In this document: one piece after another, positions 1 through 10,923 of the stretch
How positions within the stretch are numbered: the first letter of the stretch is position 1
Layout of the letters: each line of letters starts with the position of its first letter
Assembly: GCF_003590095.1 (NCBI RefSeq)
Contig: NC_039500.1
Coordinates: 1,674,001 to 1,738,000 of the forward strand
DNA from: Trichoplusia ni
Lineage: Eukaryota; Arthropoda; Insecta; Lepidoptera; Noctuidae
Length of the DNA: 64,000 bases
Direction: 5' to 3'
Translations under genes and position numbers: made by a program
Notes under the pieces: model-generated
Told to the model about the DNA's origin: nothing
What the model saw: the letters and a program-made list of their open reading frames with translations, nothing else
Databases searched by the model: none

Positions 1-114
1 AAAATGTGTATTCGAAATAGCCATTTCCAGCTATCAGTGCCCACCAAACGCGTTGAAACACATGCCAGCTCCATACGAGACTACCTTACAAGGATGAATT
101 TTGCTTAAACATGA

Positions 115-230
115 TCAAACCGTAGCCGGGTGACGCCAAAAACACTAAACGCCGCGGTTTCGATCCCTGACAAGTATTTGTGTGATCCCACGAATGCTTG
201 AATGGGTGTCTTTATGTATGTGACTTAACT
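115..230 (+). repeat. tRNA-derived SINE remnant
   Basis: A B-box-like GGTTTCGATCCC at 156-167 is followed by CAAGTATTTGTGTGAT and GAATGGGTGTCTTTATGTAT, the body typical of moth tRNA-headed SINEs. The copy at 5405-5580 on the other strand shares the same order (B box, AAAT..TTGTGTGAT, ATGGGTG). It lies in an STT3B intron. Confidence 0.5.
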
Positions 231-301
231 GTTTGTGAAACCAGCCGCGACTAATCGTAGCTGATGAACCTCACAACATAAAATCTATTCCTTGCCACCA
301 G

Positions 302-544
302 ATCGCAGGAATGGGTAACCGAACAACATTAGTTGACAACAACACGTGGAACAACTCACACATAGCACTGGTTGGTAAAGCGATGGCCAGTAACGAGACA
401 GCCGCCTACGAGATCATGACGATGTTGGACGTGGACTACGTGCTGGTCATCTTCGGAGGGGCCATCGGGTACTCGGGAGACGATATCAACAAGTTCATAT
501 GGATGGTCAGGATCGCTGAGGGAGAGCATCCAAAGGATATTCAC
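302..544 (+). CDS. STT3B: STT3B exon: DNNTWNN-containing lumenal domain
   Basis: Acceptor CAG at 299-301 and donor GTGAGT at 545. The exon reads IAGMGNRTTLVDNNTWNN and so on for 81 codons. The start is a splice junction, not the ATG at 311: family members read Q-IAGMGNRTT across this point. Confidence 0.92.
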
Positions 545-2828
545 GTGAGTTTCTTTTAAGCGGACAGTTGTATGTAATTGTATCTCCTTTTAGTGAAGTC
601 ACTTATTAATGTTGTCAATAAATACAGCCTCTTATAGTAATAACAGCCTTTAAATCCATCAGTTCTAGATTTATCTGATTTAGTATAGAGCAAATGGTGC
701 GTATGTGTATATGTAAAGTATTGTGTATTTATTGCAGGAAGCAGACTACTTTACGGAAAGAGGCGAATATCGAGTAGATTCAGAAGCTTCTAAAACGATG
801 TTGAATTGTTTAATGTATAAATTATCATATTATAGGTGAGTAACGTTTCTAATTTGATTTTAAATATTAATGTTAGTACTCTCCCCGTCACAAAAATAAT
901 TAAAAGTGTTCAGCCTGAAAAAGTGAAAAACACGTCGATTTGGCTATTAGTATTTTCTCCAATAGGTTCCTCGTAAGCTTTTTGGAACAAATACCTGTAA
1001 GAGATAGCCTGCGATAAAACAGCCTATTTTGACACCGCGTAACTTTGTCAAATCCTGTACTTGTGGTTTGCAATAAATAATATATTCTACCTAAAGTATA
1101 ATTGTCCAATAAACAACGAACTACAATTTATACCTGCTTGTGTACACAGATACGACAGCGGTGGCAGTCCGCCGGGCTACGACCGCACGCGCGGCGCGCT
1201 GCCCGGCAACCGCGGCTTCAAGCTCACCTACCTCGAGGAGGCCTACACTACCGAGCACTGGCTCGTCAGGATATACAGGTACACACGACAACACCACATC
1301 TTATTGCCCAGTCCCCAATCTGCTCTCATTTTACTACTCTTTAGCATTCCGACCCTATCTGATCAGTAGCTACTATTGATTCAAGATCATTATTCTAAGA
1401 AACATTTTTTTAAATTTATTTCTGTCTCTCCTTGTGACTTTACTGAATCCGGTTTGACTGGGAGCCGACCCCAACATAGTGGGGAAAAGGCCGATGATGT
1501 TATCTTTTTTAATTTATTTGGCACCTGATTACATGAGACTATAATAATGTAACACGTCTCCACCTATAATTACTTTGATGATAGTCCAGTAAGGCACTCA
1601 AAGTTCGAGCTCCCTGTAAACTTTTAGTAAAAAACCGTTTTCATAGTTGCCTTATCTTCATTTTCAGGGTAAAAAAGCCAGATGAGTTCAATCGCCCGCG
1701 CTTGCCGCTTTCGAAAAGAACGGTGCCGACAAGTAACTCCATTTCTAAAAAGGTAATGATGTCACAATTTACTTAAATAATATTTATAAAATACTAATAT
1801 TTAATTTATGGATTCAGTTTAATAAAGTTGACTAATGTTTTTTCGTCTACTAATACTTTATTGTGTTGCGACGATTCCTCTTTTTCCCTAATTAAACTAA
1901 TTACTAATCAAATTCTTGTTATTGTAGTATGGTTATGGTTCTGTAGTTGCATATTACGAGACTTTTTAATCAAAAAAGTTTAGACCTTCGGGGCAGCCGA
2001 GAAGTCGCCTAGTCAGTTCAGAGTCATTGTGTAACTTCACTTTTTTAGGGTGCAATTAAATTTTACCTCATACTTACTAACTCAAAATCAACTAATTAAC
2101 AGGTTTTATTTTTCCAGTTTTCATTTTATTTTTATACTTACTAATATATTAACTAAATGGTGTACTGACTTGTTTTCTCACATTCCAGCTTGCATTAGGA
2201 GGCGGACCGACGGTACAGTAAAACTGTTGAGTTCTGTTTGACTGATGTATGTGGTTGTATGAGCCTGAGCTTGTGTGTTTGACATCATACATCTTCGCTT
2301 TACTGTCTAATGTCCGCATTTTGTGTCATTATTTTGTTTTGGGGTTGCCAGAACTAAGTATGTTATGTAAGCGTTACGAATTATTGCCAATTTAAAGATA
2401 GATATTTTTTCAGTTCCAAGTTTTTGTAACTATGTGTAGAGTACCAGTAAATTATCTTTTTAGGGTATGTTATAAACGACCACTGGCAACCTTAGTATTT
2501 ATTTTTCATTATTTTAGTTTCACTGGCAATACAAATAGAACTGATTATTTATTTTATTCACAGTAAATAAATGTATTGCATAAACTTTATTTTTGTTTAG
2601 AAATAATAGATTTACGTTTTATTTAAAAATCAAATGCATGTTCACTAAGTGTTATCGACGCTGAATGTGACTTCATTTGCTGGAAACGCTTACTATATTA
2701 ATTATATTGTTCAAAAGCGATTAAATATTAATATATTTCTCTTTGTTCAGACATCGAAAAGACGAAAAGGTATGATGAAGAACAAGCCGAGTATCGTGAA
2801 GGGTAAGAAGGCGGTGAAGCTGGAGTGA
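302..2828 (+). CDS. STT3B: STT3B, catalytic subunit of oligosaccharyltransferase (C-terminal exons, 5' part outside window)
   Basis: Transfers the dolichol-linked oligosaccharide to Asn-X-Ser/Thr sites in the ER lumen. Six coding exons read in one frame with GT..AG junctions: 302-544, 738-835, 1150-1278, 1668-1752 and 2751-2828 (TGA at 2826), plus an optional exon near 2189. The first exon carries the family hallmark DNNTWNNSHIALVGK and then VDYVLVIFGG, all in the lumenal C-terminal domain. The last exon is a Lys/Arg-rich tail (KRRKGMMKNK, KGKKAVK). That basic tail and the GYSGDDINKFIWMVRIAEGEHP segment fit STT3B rather than STT3A. The WWDYG motif and the membrane helices must lie on exons to the left of the window. 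Splice phases agree at every junction, so the gene looks intact. Family identity is from remembered family sequence, not a search. Confidence 0.93.
738..835 (+). CDS. STT3B: STT3B exon: EADYFTERGEYRVD segment
   Basis: Acceptor TTGCAG ends at 737 and donor GTGAGT starts at 836. It reads EADYFTERGEYRVD through LNCLMYKLSYY and leaves phase 2 (AG), completed by the next exon as Arg. Confidence 0.9.
1150..1278 (+). CDS. STT3B: STT3B exon: EEAYTTEHWLVRIY segment
   Basis: Acceptor ACACAG ends at 1149, donor GTACAC starts at 1279. It reads YDSGGSPPGYDRTRGALPGN then LEEAYTTEHWLVRIY, the conserved end of the catalytic lumenal domain. It is markedly GC-rich (for example 1186-1215) against AT-rich introns. 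Confidence 0.92.
1441..1502 (+). repeat. fragment of interspersed SINE-like repeat (GCCGACCCCAACATAG type)
   Basis: Shares AGCCGACCCCAACxTAG, GGGAAAAGGC and the GATGATG tail with 29930-29980 in this window. This sequence is one of the commonest moth interspersed repeats; only the 3' end is present here, in an STT3B intron. Confidence 0.6.
1668..1752 (+). CDS. STT3B: STT3B exon: VKKPDEFNRPRLPLSKRT segment
   Basis: Acceptor TTTCAG ends at 1667 and donor GTAATG starts at 1753. The first base completes Arg, then 28 codons ending SISKK in phase 0. Because the exit is phase 0, either the exon at 2751 or the candidate exon at 2189 can follow in frame. Confidence 0.88.
2189..2221 (+). CDS. STT3B: possible alternative STT3B terminal or micro exon
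   Basis: A pyrimidine tract and CATTCCAG acceptor end at 2188. Phase 0 continuation from the exon ending at 1752 gives LALGGGPTVQ and a TAA at 2219-2221, an alternative C-terminus without the basic tail. A GTACAG at 2213 could instead make this a 24-nt in-frame cassette exon. No transcript evidence is available; this is inference from splice signals and phase only. Confidence 0.3.
   Translation, partial: LALGGGPTVQ
2751..2828 (+). CDS. STT3B: STT3B terminal coding exon, basic tail
   Basis: Acceptor TTGTTCAG ends at 2750. It reads TSKRRKGMMKNKPSIVKG then KKAVKLE and TGA at 2826-2828. The Lys/Arg-rich end matches the cytosolic-type tail that distinguishes STT3B from STT3A. GC-rich 3'UTR sequence follows. 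Confidence 0.9.
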   Translation, partial: TSKRRKGMMKNKPSIVKGKKAVKLE

Positions 2829-5115
2829 CGCCGCGAGCGGTGCGGCGCGCGGCGGCCGCCACACGCACTACACGCACACGTATAGCGGGGCCGGGGGACA
2901 GAACAGTTATAGATACTATTGCAATCACGTCAGAAGATACGTTTTAGTATGAGCACAAGTTCCAACTGTCAGAATATGTACTAAGCCTCTAGACAGACGG
3001 ACTGCATTTCAACTGCAATCCTGCAAATTGCAGTTTGAATGCAGTTCTGCAAACCAAATGTGCAGTCTGTCTGTCTAGAGCCTTAGTCACCGATCGTAAT
3101 AGGCTTTCTACCTAGGATATTGGGGTATTGTAGTTTGGTGTGAACGAAAACTACAAGATGCCACACGCAATCCGCTGCGGAACGTTTACTCAGTGAGTGA
3201 CTGATTGATTACACGGATGGTGTTAAACGACACTAAAGCAATAATAAACAATTTTAACATATCACACTGGTTCCTTAAGTAAGGTTATGGTTATTTGGCT
3301 CTACTAGTTCAAGTACTTATTAGTTGAGAGTCAAGTCTTGTATAAAACGTAACTTCTGACGAAATGAACTCCTCGCGATCGAAGGCCTAAAGTTTGGACA
3401 AGAAATATTGAACATTATTTTTCATGAGTACAAATTTGTCTGACTGTAAATTATTTAAATCTAGTTGGGATTTTTCAATTATTATTGTCTTAAATTACTA
3501 ACAATTCGATATCATCGATAATATTCAATATTTGTTTGTCGGTGTGTGAGTGTTTCCTACGGTTATGGAGATATAGGTATGTGGACTGTGTGTCGATAAG
3601 TGATCATACAAACACGTGGCCGCCGCCGATGTACTATAAACTGATGACTGACACCAATTATGTATGTATCTTAGTCCATTAGATAAAAAATGTTTCTAAA
3701 AATAATTATTTAGTTTGTTCTAGCACTGGGTAGATTGGTGTTTAAAATAAGTGTTGAGTTGGTCTCATGGACACTTCTACATTGCAATAATTCAATGAAT
3801 TTTATTATTAGTACAGAAAATAATATATTATACTTTATGTACGTGCGAATAGTGTCGAATCTGTAAATACATGCTTCGTTTACTTTGTATTTGAAATTGG
3901 TTTCTTCTATTCCATTTTGAATGTTCATTTCTATTGTGTGGCGATACTGCGACCTTCGTTGTAGTGTATAGTTATGTATAGGCTATCGGTGAATACCTTC
4001 CTGTGTATTGAGCGTAATAAATTGTATTTTTAATATCTTGACTCGTGAACAGATGATTAAGCAATTATACCTTCATGTTGAACCCCGTCTTTTGGTGTAG
4101 TTTCGTATACTTTATATATTTCGTCTACTTTCAATTCTCTAAGTCCCTTTATCATAATTTATAAATGTGTTTCAATTAAGTCTGTGTAATATTCAACAGA
4201 CTATCTTGTTTCGATGAATGTAAAGGCGCGCTCACCACGCGTGAAGTGATTACTTGTGAAACTCGTGAATTGCACACGCGTCTTTATAAAAGAAATAAGA
4301 AATGAATAATATTTGTAATCGCTACGTCCATTTGTATAATAATTAAATTTATATTTAGCGCTATTTGTCCGTACGTCTTAATTTTCATATAATTTATAAA
4401 ATTAAATAATAATAATAATAATGTTTACCTCGCTACACTACAGTACTTATCACAAATTTTGTGTAACTTTGTTACATTTAAGAATGTTGAAAGAATGCAA
4501 TAATGTTTGTGTCCTGTTTATTAAAAAAAACTTATCTTAATTAGAAACTAACCAAAGTAATTCATTTCGATGGGTGTCCAATTGTTGAATGTATTGTCAA
4601 ATTCATTTGTATTTAGCAATTTTAAACGTAGTGGATATCTTTATCTTATTTCCTTAATAATACCTCTTTTTTGTCTTAACTTTTTACATAGACGTGCTAG
4701 GTATGAAACCAGTGTTTTACTTCTAAGATTTCCAGTGAGTTTATGTCATTTTTCCTTATCACAAGTCACTCAATAATGATGCATTTAAGTCTCGCATTTT
4801 AAACCACTACGCTTTGAATTGTTATATATATATTTTTATTTATAAAATTAAATATAAATTCTTGTTCAGTAATTGTCAATGATATAAATTTTAATAAAAA
4901 ACGTGAATGATGTAATTCTGTGGGTGTTATTGTGTTACGTATTTTTATTTATTGTTGTCCACCTTTGTTTTGCGTAATTGTAACAGAGTTTTATCGATCT
5001 GCAGTTAGGATTCATTGTGCTAACAATGTTCTTAATAAACAGATGGAGACAATTATACTTGTTTTATTTTTGTTATTACCTCGATTCTTTGTTTAATGCT
5101 TAAAACATAATAAAG
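2829..5115 (+). other. STT3B: probable STT3B 3'UTR and downstream intergenic DNA
   Basis: No coding exon is visible. GC-rich sequence just after the stop (2829-2890) grades into AT-rich DNA. Candidate polyadenylation hexamers on the + strand are AATAAA at 4016-4021, and others near 5033 and 5109; which one is used cannot be told. It contains the hairpin element at 2981-3086. Confidence 0.45.
2981..3086. repeat. 106-bp hairpin (MITE-like) element
   Basis: The two ends are near-perfect inverted repeats of about 26 bp: CTAAGCCTCTAGACAGACGG on the left and, on the right, the complement ending CTGTCTAGAGCCTTAG, with about one base difference. The middle again pairs loosely (GCAATCCTGCAAATTGC, GCAGTTCTGCA). 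No ORF. It looks like a small non-autonomous inverted-repeat element inside the probable STT3B 3'UTR. Confidence 0.65.
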
Positions 5116-5404
5116 TTTTTGGATCTGTTGGTATTCATAGTATAAAGAGCCTTTACATTCCAAGTCCACTCAACTTGCGTAGCATATCAGACGAGCCAAT
5201 AGTATGATTCCCATCGTAGCTTATGAAACTTCATATTCGTAGTATTTTTTTAAACTTTCGTAGGAAATTTGTCATCCATATTCCATAGCAATCTATTAAG
5301 CACGGATATTGAAAAAAAACTAGGTTATTTTTCTACTAATTATATGCTGATATTCGTACCAAAAGCAAGTACGAAGTTCGAAAAACAAGACATTTGCAGC
5401 AAAG

Positions 5405-5580
5405 GGGTTATTTGTACCAAATTCAAACACACATGTAGATAAATAGCACCCATAAAGAGAACAACGTGAATTACCATCACACAATTATTTGCCTCCGCTG
5501 GAATTGAACCAACCACCATCAGATTACCGGCTACCGTCACAAACCACTGCGGTATACAAAACAATGTCATACACATACCA
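5405..5580 (-). repeat. tRNA-derived SINE
   Basis: Reading the minus strand gives a tRNA-like head with a perfect B box GGTTCAATTCC (5500-5510), then AGCGGAGGCAAATAATTGTG and a body with TTCTCTTTATGGGTGCTATT. Same family as 115-230. The 78-residue ORF across it has no independent support. Confidence 0.65.
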
Positions 5581-5867
5581 TAGCAACTACATTCTGCCGT
5601 TACCTACCTGTTGCAGGGATATGCAACTGGTGTCATTGTAGAATGTATGACAATAAGAGGATTTGACCAAGTACCTTGACTACGAGCTAAATTGGGCGTT
5701 TTGACTGTAAAGGGAGCACTATTGTTCGTGGAAGTCTATTTTTATGGATATAAAAAATCCACACGCGAACTCCGCTTCGCTGTGTGCCTCGGACAGCTCT
5801 AAACGTTCTCATTTTCACAAGCTGATAAATAATTATTTAAGAAATGGAAATTTATACTATACGCATG

Positions 5868-5953
5868 TGTTAGATCCCACTGCTGGGCAAAGGTCTCTCC
5901 TGTTTCTTCCACACGTCTCTACCCTTCGCAATTTCTGGCCACGAGTGCCCCAA
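5868..5953 (-). repeat. RTE-type non-LTR retrotransposon 3' fragment
   Basis: The + strand reads CCCACTGCTGGGCAAAGGTC, the complement of the GACCTTTGCCCAGCAGTGGG end of moth RTE reverse-transcriptase ORFs (normally encoding EAFAQQWD). Degenerate; compare the in-frame copies at 20005-20099 and 58056-58314. Confidence 0.55.
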
Positions 5954-6467
5954 TGAAAAAATTACGTAATAAATTGTAAAAACACAAACCACTTCTTCAT
6001 CCACATTAAACAGAAAAGGGGACAATCCGATATCGATGTCGAATGTTTTATCCTACCTTTCAGTGAATTAAATAAATGTTTGACCTCTTTTGCCCACCCT
6101 GTCGTACACTTGCCTACCTCTCTACCTGCCGACCGTCATGGTAAATCAGCAATATCCGATTATAGGACCTATTCAATTAGTTGCCCGGGCCAGACCTCTT
6201 TTAAACCCGGTTTATGGTACTTTACCGAATAAATTCCTCTTTGCTCCACATTAAAAGAATTCTAACGAAACAAATTAAAGGTCTCTGTATGTTTGTTTTG
6301 TACTTTAGCTCTTGTTATAGAATTATAGTTAGTAGACTGCAAATGTGTTGTTCTGTGGAATTAGAAACCTTAAAACTCAAGGTAAGTAGGTACGGTAGAA
6401 GTATTTCAGAGGCCATTAGGATAGACTTTGAACTTCGTATTGTAAAATGTTGACGACTACTTTATTT

Positions 6468-6540
6468 TTTTTAGCCAAGGGATTGAACCGCAGACCTCAA
6501 CATAGCACCGTGACCGTATACAAGGCTTATCGGTGGATTG
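6468..6540 (-). repeat. tRNA-like/SINE head remnant
   Basis: Minus strand contains GAGGTCTGCGGTTCAATCCC with a perfect B-box consensus GGTTCAATCCC. No cloverleaf could be folded by eye, so this is a SINE head or tRNA pseudogene rather than a functional tRNA. Confidence 0.4.
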
Positions 6541-6649
6541 TCTACTTAATACAAACAATCGGTAAGAAAGAAGTTTTTCATAGGATACGTCTATAAATTT
6601 CTTTGTTTTGTTGTGTTAGGTACAAAGGACACAAAAATAAAAACAAATT

Positions 6650-9600
6650 GACAAAACCTTCACCATATATTTATTAATAAAGACAATCTAAAAGATCACG
6701 TAATAGTCATTGTCTTAAAAAATTAGTTACCCTAATAAATTTATCAATATATATCATAGAGATTATTTTTTTTACTATTTATTGTTTAAGAGATATGCCA
6801 AGTTATGAAGAGCCGCCCAGCGGGGGAGGGGTATCATTTGTGGGTAAGTCGTTGTTCTTACGAATCACATTGATCGAATATAACAATGAATCTATTCATA
6901 CAATACACTTACATCATCAATGATTATCTACGTCATCGTTTAATCTAAATGCTTATTAAACTTTGGCCTAATGTGTCTACGCGAAGAATTGTGCTAATCT
7001 AGAAAGGTGTCTACATTTTTTTCATTTATATTTTCAAAGACTTTTGTAATTTACAGAACGTTCAAAATCACAACACAGAGTGTAATATCAATTATCGTGC
7101 GTTTGGCACATGTACATTTAATCTTCTACAGTTATATTACAAGTTAGTACGTATTAGGTACGTAGTACACCGAAGAGGAGGGGCGGCGCGTGCGGCACCT
7201 CGCCTCGCCGCACCGCATGACTCACACTCTTGATACAAAATTAGAAGAATATAATATCCATTTAGACTTACAAAATATTAATACTATAGTAACATTTTAT
7301 GTGTAGACACAAATACATAAGTACTTACATTTACACTATGTGCCAGGACTACGGAGTACAAACAAGACTTGGGTACACTTACAACATTTATGCCAACTTA
7401 AACGTGTACTTACAAAATGTCGTATCATTATTTAGTGCTGTATTCATTCATGATTTGGTATTAATATTACGTTATTCGGTAAAATGATTCTTCAAATTAT
7501 GTTTACTTTAGACTCTTCATACAATTGACCTTTTATGTTGTTGTTATTTGATAATGTCGTTGATGAATATTTAAATACTATAGACGTTCCTAATTTTAAA
7601 GAAAAACTTGAAAAAATAACGTCTTTTTGGTTTTTATTAAACCTCTAATTTTATTTTCTAAGTATATTTTATTTTAAGAAACAAAAAAAGAACAATAACA
7701 TAAAAGAAAACATTAGAGTGTGATCCGCACATCGGTTCTGGCAGCAGAACGGACGGTGGATCAATAAATGCAATTTCCAGTGCTTTTCGATATTTAAAAC
7801 GATAATAAATTAAGAAAATAGTATAAAAATTTAAAATTGTAAGGCACTTCTATATTCAAGTTGCGTAAGTTTTGTTTAAATCGTCAATCTTATGTAATAG
7901 ATTTAATACATAGCTTTTTGAGTGCACATTCGTACAGAATACAGCGGGTATACCTAGTGATCTCTACTGGCCTACAAAACATCGACGTCGCTTAGGATAC
8001 AGTGGGTTAAATTATTACGGGTATCATATAAGGCTATACCCTGACTAGTATGACTGGGCACATGGAATGGGTAGTGACACCACAATTATACTACTAACAG
8101 TTAATAAATAATGAAAAGGAACGATAGTTATCTACATTCAAGTGAAATTAAACAAGATTTAGTGAATTTTGAGAGAACCTTTCAGTCTTAATAGCTAAGA
8201 GTATTGTTAAAAAAATATCTCTGGAGGGACTTGTCTTTAATAAATCGTATACGACGTAGAACTATCTCCGGTACCGTAAGTTTATTTTGAAAAAATATTC
8301 AGTATTTACACGATAGTTTGTAAGACTTAATTTTAGTTTTTTTTTCTAAGAAAATAACTCTGTTTTTACGCTCTGAATGTCAAGAAAATAATGTGATAAT
8401 TAGTCGGCCTATTCGATAGTCTAATTTTCAATAATTGAGATATTTTATTTAATTTTATTTTAAACATAAGTAGCACGTTGTTTCGTAGTTGTATGAGCAA
8501 AGCATTGTATGACTCAAACCTTACTCGTAGGGTTTCAGTATTAACCTCGCCTAATCTATCAAGTCGTGTTCTAAATTTCCTAATTTTTGACTAAAATTAT
8601 TTCGTTTTAATTATGGCGTAAGTATATTAACTATTTTTATAATTTACAATTTGCAATTTGGCAGAATATTGGCATATCGATTCAGAGAGTATAGAACTAA
8701 ACATTTCATATAGAAAATTTCGTCTAAATTGTTAAGATAACACAACGAAATAATCACACAAGTTAGTGATGTACAAATACTAGATGCGTCACGGCATTAT
8801 AATATTATGAACTAGAACCGCGACACGTCGAGACTGAATTAGGAATAATTTGTATTTTTTCGTAGTTTATGCAGAAGTCTGTTCAGGTACTCGTGGAAGG
8901 AAAACGAATATAATAGACATCTCCAGAAGTTGTTAAAAAAATAATACATCTCTATGCGTTGTACGGTCAAGAGCCGGCGTCGCACCGCACCGCAGCCGCG
9001 GCCACCGGGCTTTTATTATTAACTACTTACCGATTATTATCTATTATTTAACGGCAGTTTTTTAAATTTAATTTACGATATTACCCTTCGCTTCGGCCGG
9101 CAGTGCGGTCCGCCGCTGACGTAGTTCTACGATAACTCTCTCATAAATATATTTACTTCGAGCTACTTTCATAATACTGGGCGCGTCGCACGCTTTCCAT
9201 AGATATTGTTAAACTTTAATCTAAAGAAGAGTTTGTTAATAACAAGTTTAAATAAAATTCAAGGTTAATTGTTATAACATGTCTTTTACGAGGAATTCTG
9301 CCCCAAAATTAATTAAGTTAGAGTATCGGAAGACAATAAAAGAGTAGACTAAGAAACATCACAACCACGAATTATTTGTTACTCGAGAAATGAGTTGTTG
9401 TCACTTTGAGAGCGCTAGGTGCCGCGTGCCAGGCGTGGCCAGGGTCACCAGGCTGGCCTGGCTTCCTGAGACACGCGATTACAATTGAGCAACATGATTA
9501 TTGCTCGGCTTGTGCCCTCAAACAACAGACAGAATACGTTGAAACAATAACCACTCATACATATTATATCACAACACGGAGTACACGTAGTTTACATTAG

Positions 9601-10829
9601 ATACATTTTCATAGAAAAAATGTTCACATTTAAATAAATTAACTATACATTTTCAAGTATTAAATAATGGCATATAGAACGATCAACAAGAACAAGATAA
9701 TAATATTACCAACATAAAATATAGAACATTTGAGCATCAATAATATTTGTGTAAAAAAATATATCCCTCCATTTTAGCGTTCCGTGAATGTATCGGAATC
9801 AAGTGGAATAGGTAATTGTAATAATATAAAATTTACATCTAAGTGACGGATATCAATTCATTGTTTTGTTACGATCAATTTAAAGTATCAATCAGTTTTG
9901 GTTTCCACTTGACAAGACCCGCACTCACGGACACAAATCTAAACGTGTGAATATTTTTTCTAAAGTGCAATGAATTAACATCGATATGTAACTAGTAGGT
10001 ACGGCAGAATTGAGTTCCGTAGTCTATAATAACTATACTAACTACAACAGAGCAACGACTGAAATCCAGACTGCATCCAACATAAATTGTCTAATACGAC
10101 TAGAAATTAATGAGATGAATAAATAACTACAAAATCAACAATGGTAATGAGCAAACAAGCAAATGTAGTACCGAGCTGCGCTCACGATAGTACCAAACAA
10201 TCGAATAGAAACGAGGAAGTGTATTACTACACATTTATATTATCACGTATAATATATTGTCATACTACGTAGACAGTAGGTCTCGTAGAGCTCGCCTCGC
10301 CGGACCGCGGGCTAGCCGCGAACTACTCGCTCACTAACATTATTTACAAAATCACACTTGCAAGTCACATTAAGAAGTCTGTCATATAAAAACTTTACGA
10401 AGAGCTACCTATTTATTTATCAATCGTTATACAAAATATCTTTATGCGCTCTCTCCAAGCTTAGCATTATAAGAATTTCGAATTATTTAATTTATCTTTA
10501 TAGTAATCGTTTGAAGCCAACTCTTCTCTAGCTACTAGTTTCTACATCGCTCTTTCTAGGTCACTTTTAATTTAATCTAAAATATCTATTTTCTTAATAA
10601 ATGCTTATAAGTATATTTTAGCATTTAGTTCGAGTCCGAGCGAGCCACTCATAGTGCGGTGCACCTAGGTACTGTGTTACGAGCGGGCATTAGTGTCGGC
10701 GCGGGGGCGCGGGGGCGCGGGGCGCGGGGCGCGCGGGCGGAATGACTGAGCAAGGAATCGGTTACTGTGCGGGCGGTTTGCTTGGTATTCAGCTGTCGCG
10801 TGGATCTGTCATCGGATCTTTCGACCTTT
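6650..10829 (-). other. probable long 3'UTR of the corepressor gene plus intergenic DNA
   Basis: About 4 kb with no exon I can support on either strand. It is AT-rich with isolated GC-rich islets (7175-7215, 8970-9005, 10280-10315, 10690-10745), a texture often seen in long insect 3'UTRs. A possible minus-strand polyadenylation signal is the TTTATT (AATAAA on minus) near 6668. The UTR extent is inference. Confidence 0.35.
10690..10745 (-). repeat. GC-rich low-complexity tract downstream of the stop codon
   Basis: Runs of GCGGGG units (GCGCGGGGGCGCGGGGGCGC and onward) about 90 bp past the corepressor stop, so within its 3'UTR. Sharply GC-rich in AT-rich surroundings and a likely source of assembly difficulty. 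Confidence 0.6.
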
Positions 10830-10923
10830 TCATAAGGCTTTTTCGAGTTTAGGCCGTTTGCTCGGCGTCGATGGCCGGTGCGACTTCATGTGCGCGCTAC
10901 GACTTTTAACTTTGTTAAATACT
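10830..10923 (-). CDS. corepressor terminal coding exon: second half of C2H2 finger
   Basis: Acceptor GTTTCAG; A completes Lys, then VFNKVKSRSAHMKSHRPSTP and SKRPKLEKAL, TGA at 10832-10830. His residues complete C-X2-C-X12-H-X3-H. The SKRPKLEK tail could be a nuclear localisation signal. Confidence 0.88.

Noticed and set aside
6470..6540. Possible tRNA gene on the minus strand
   Set aside because: Only the B box is clear; no acceptor stem or anticodon arm pairs, so a SINE head remnant is more likely.
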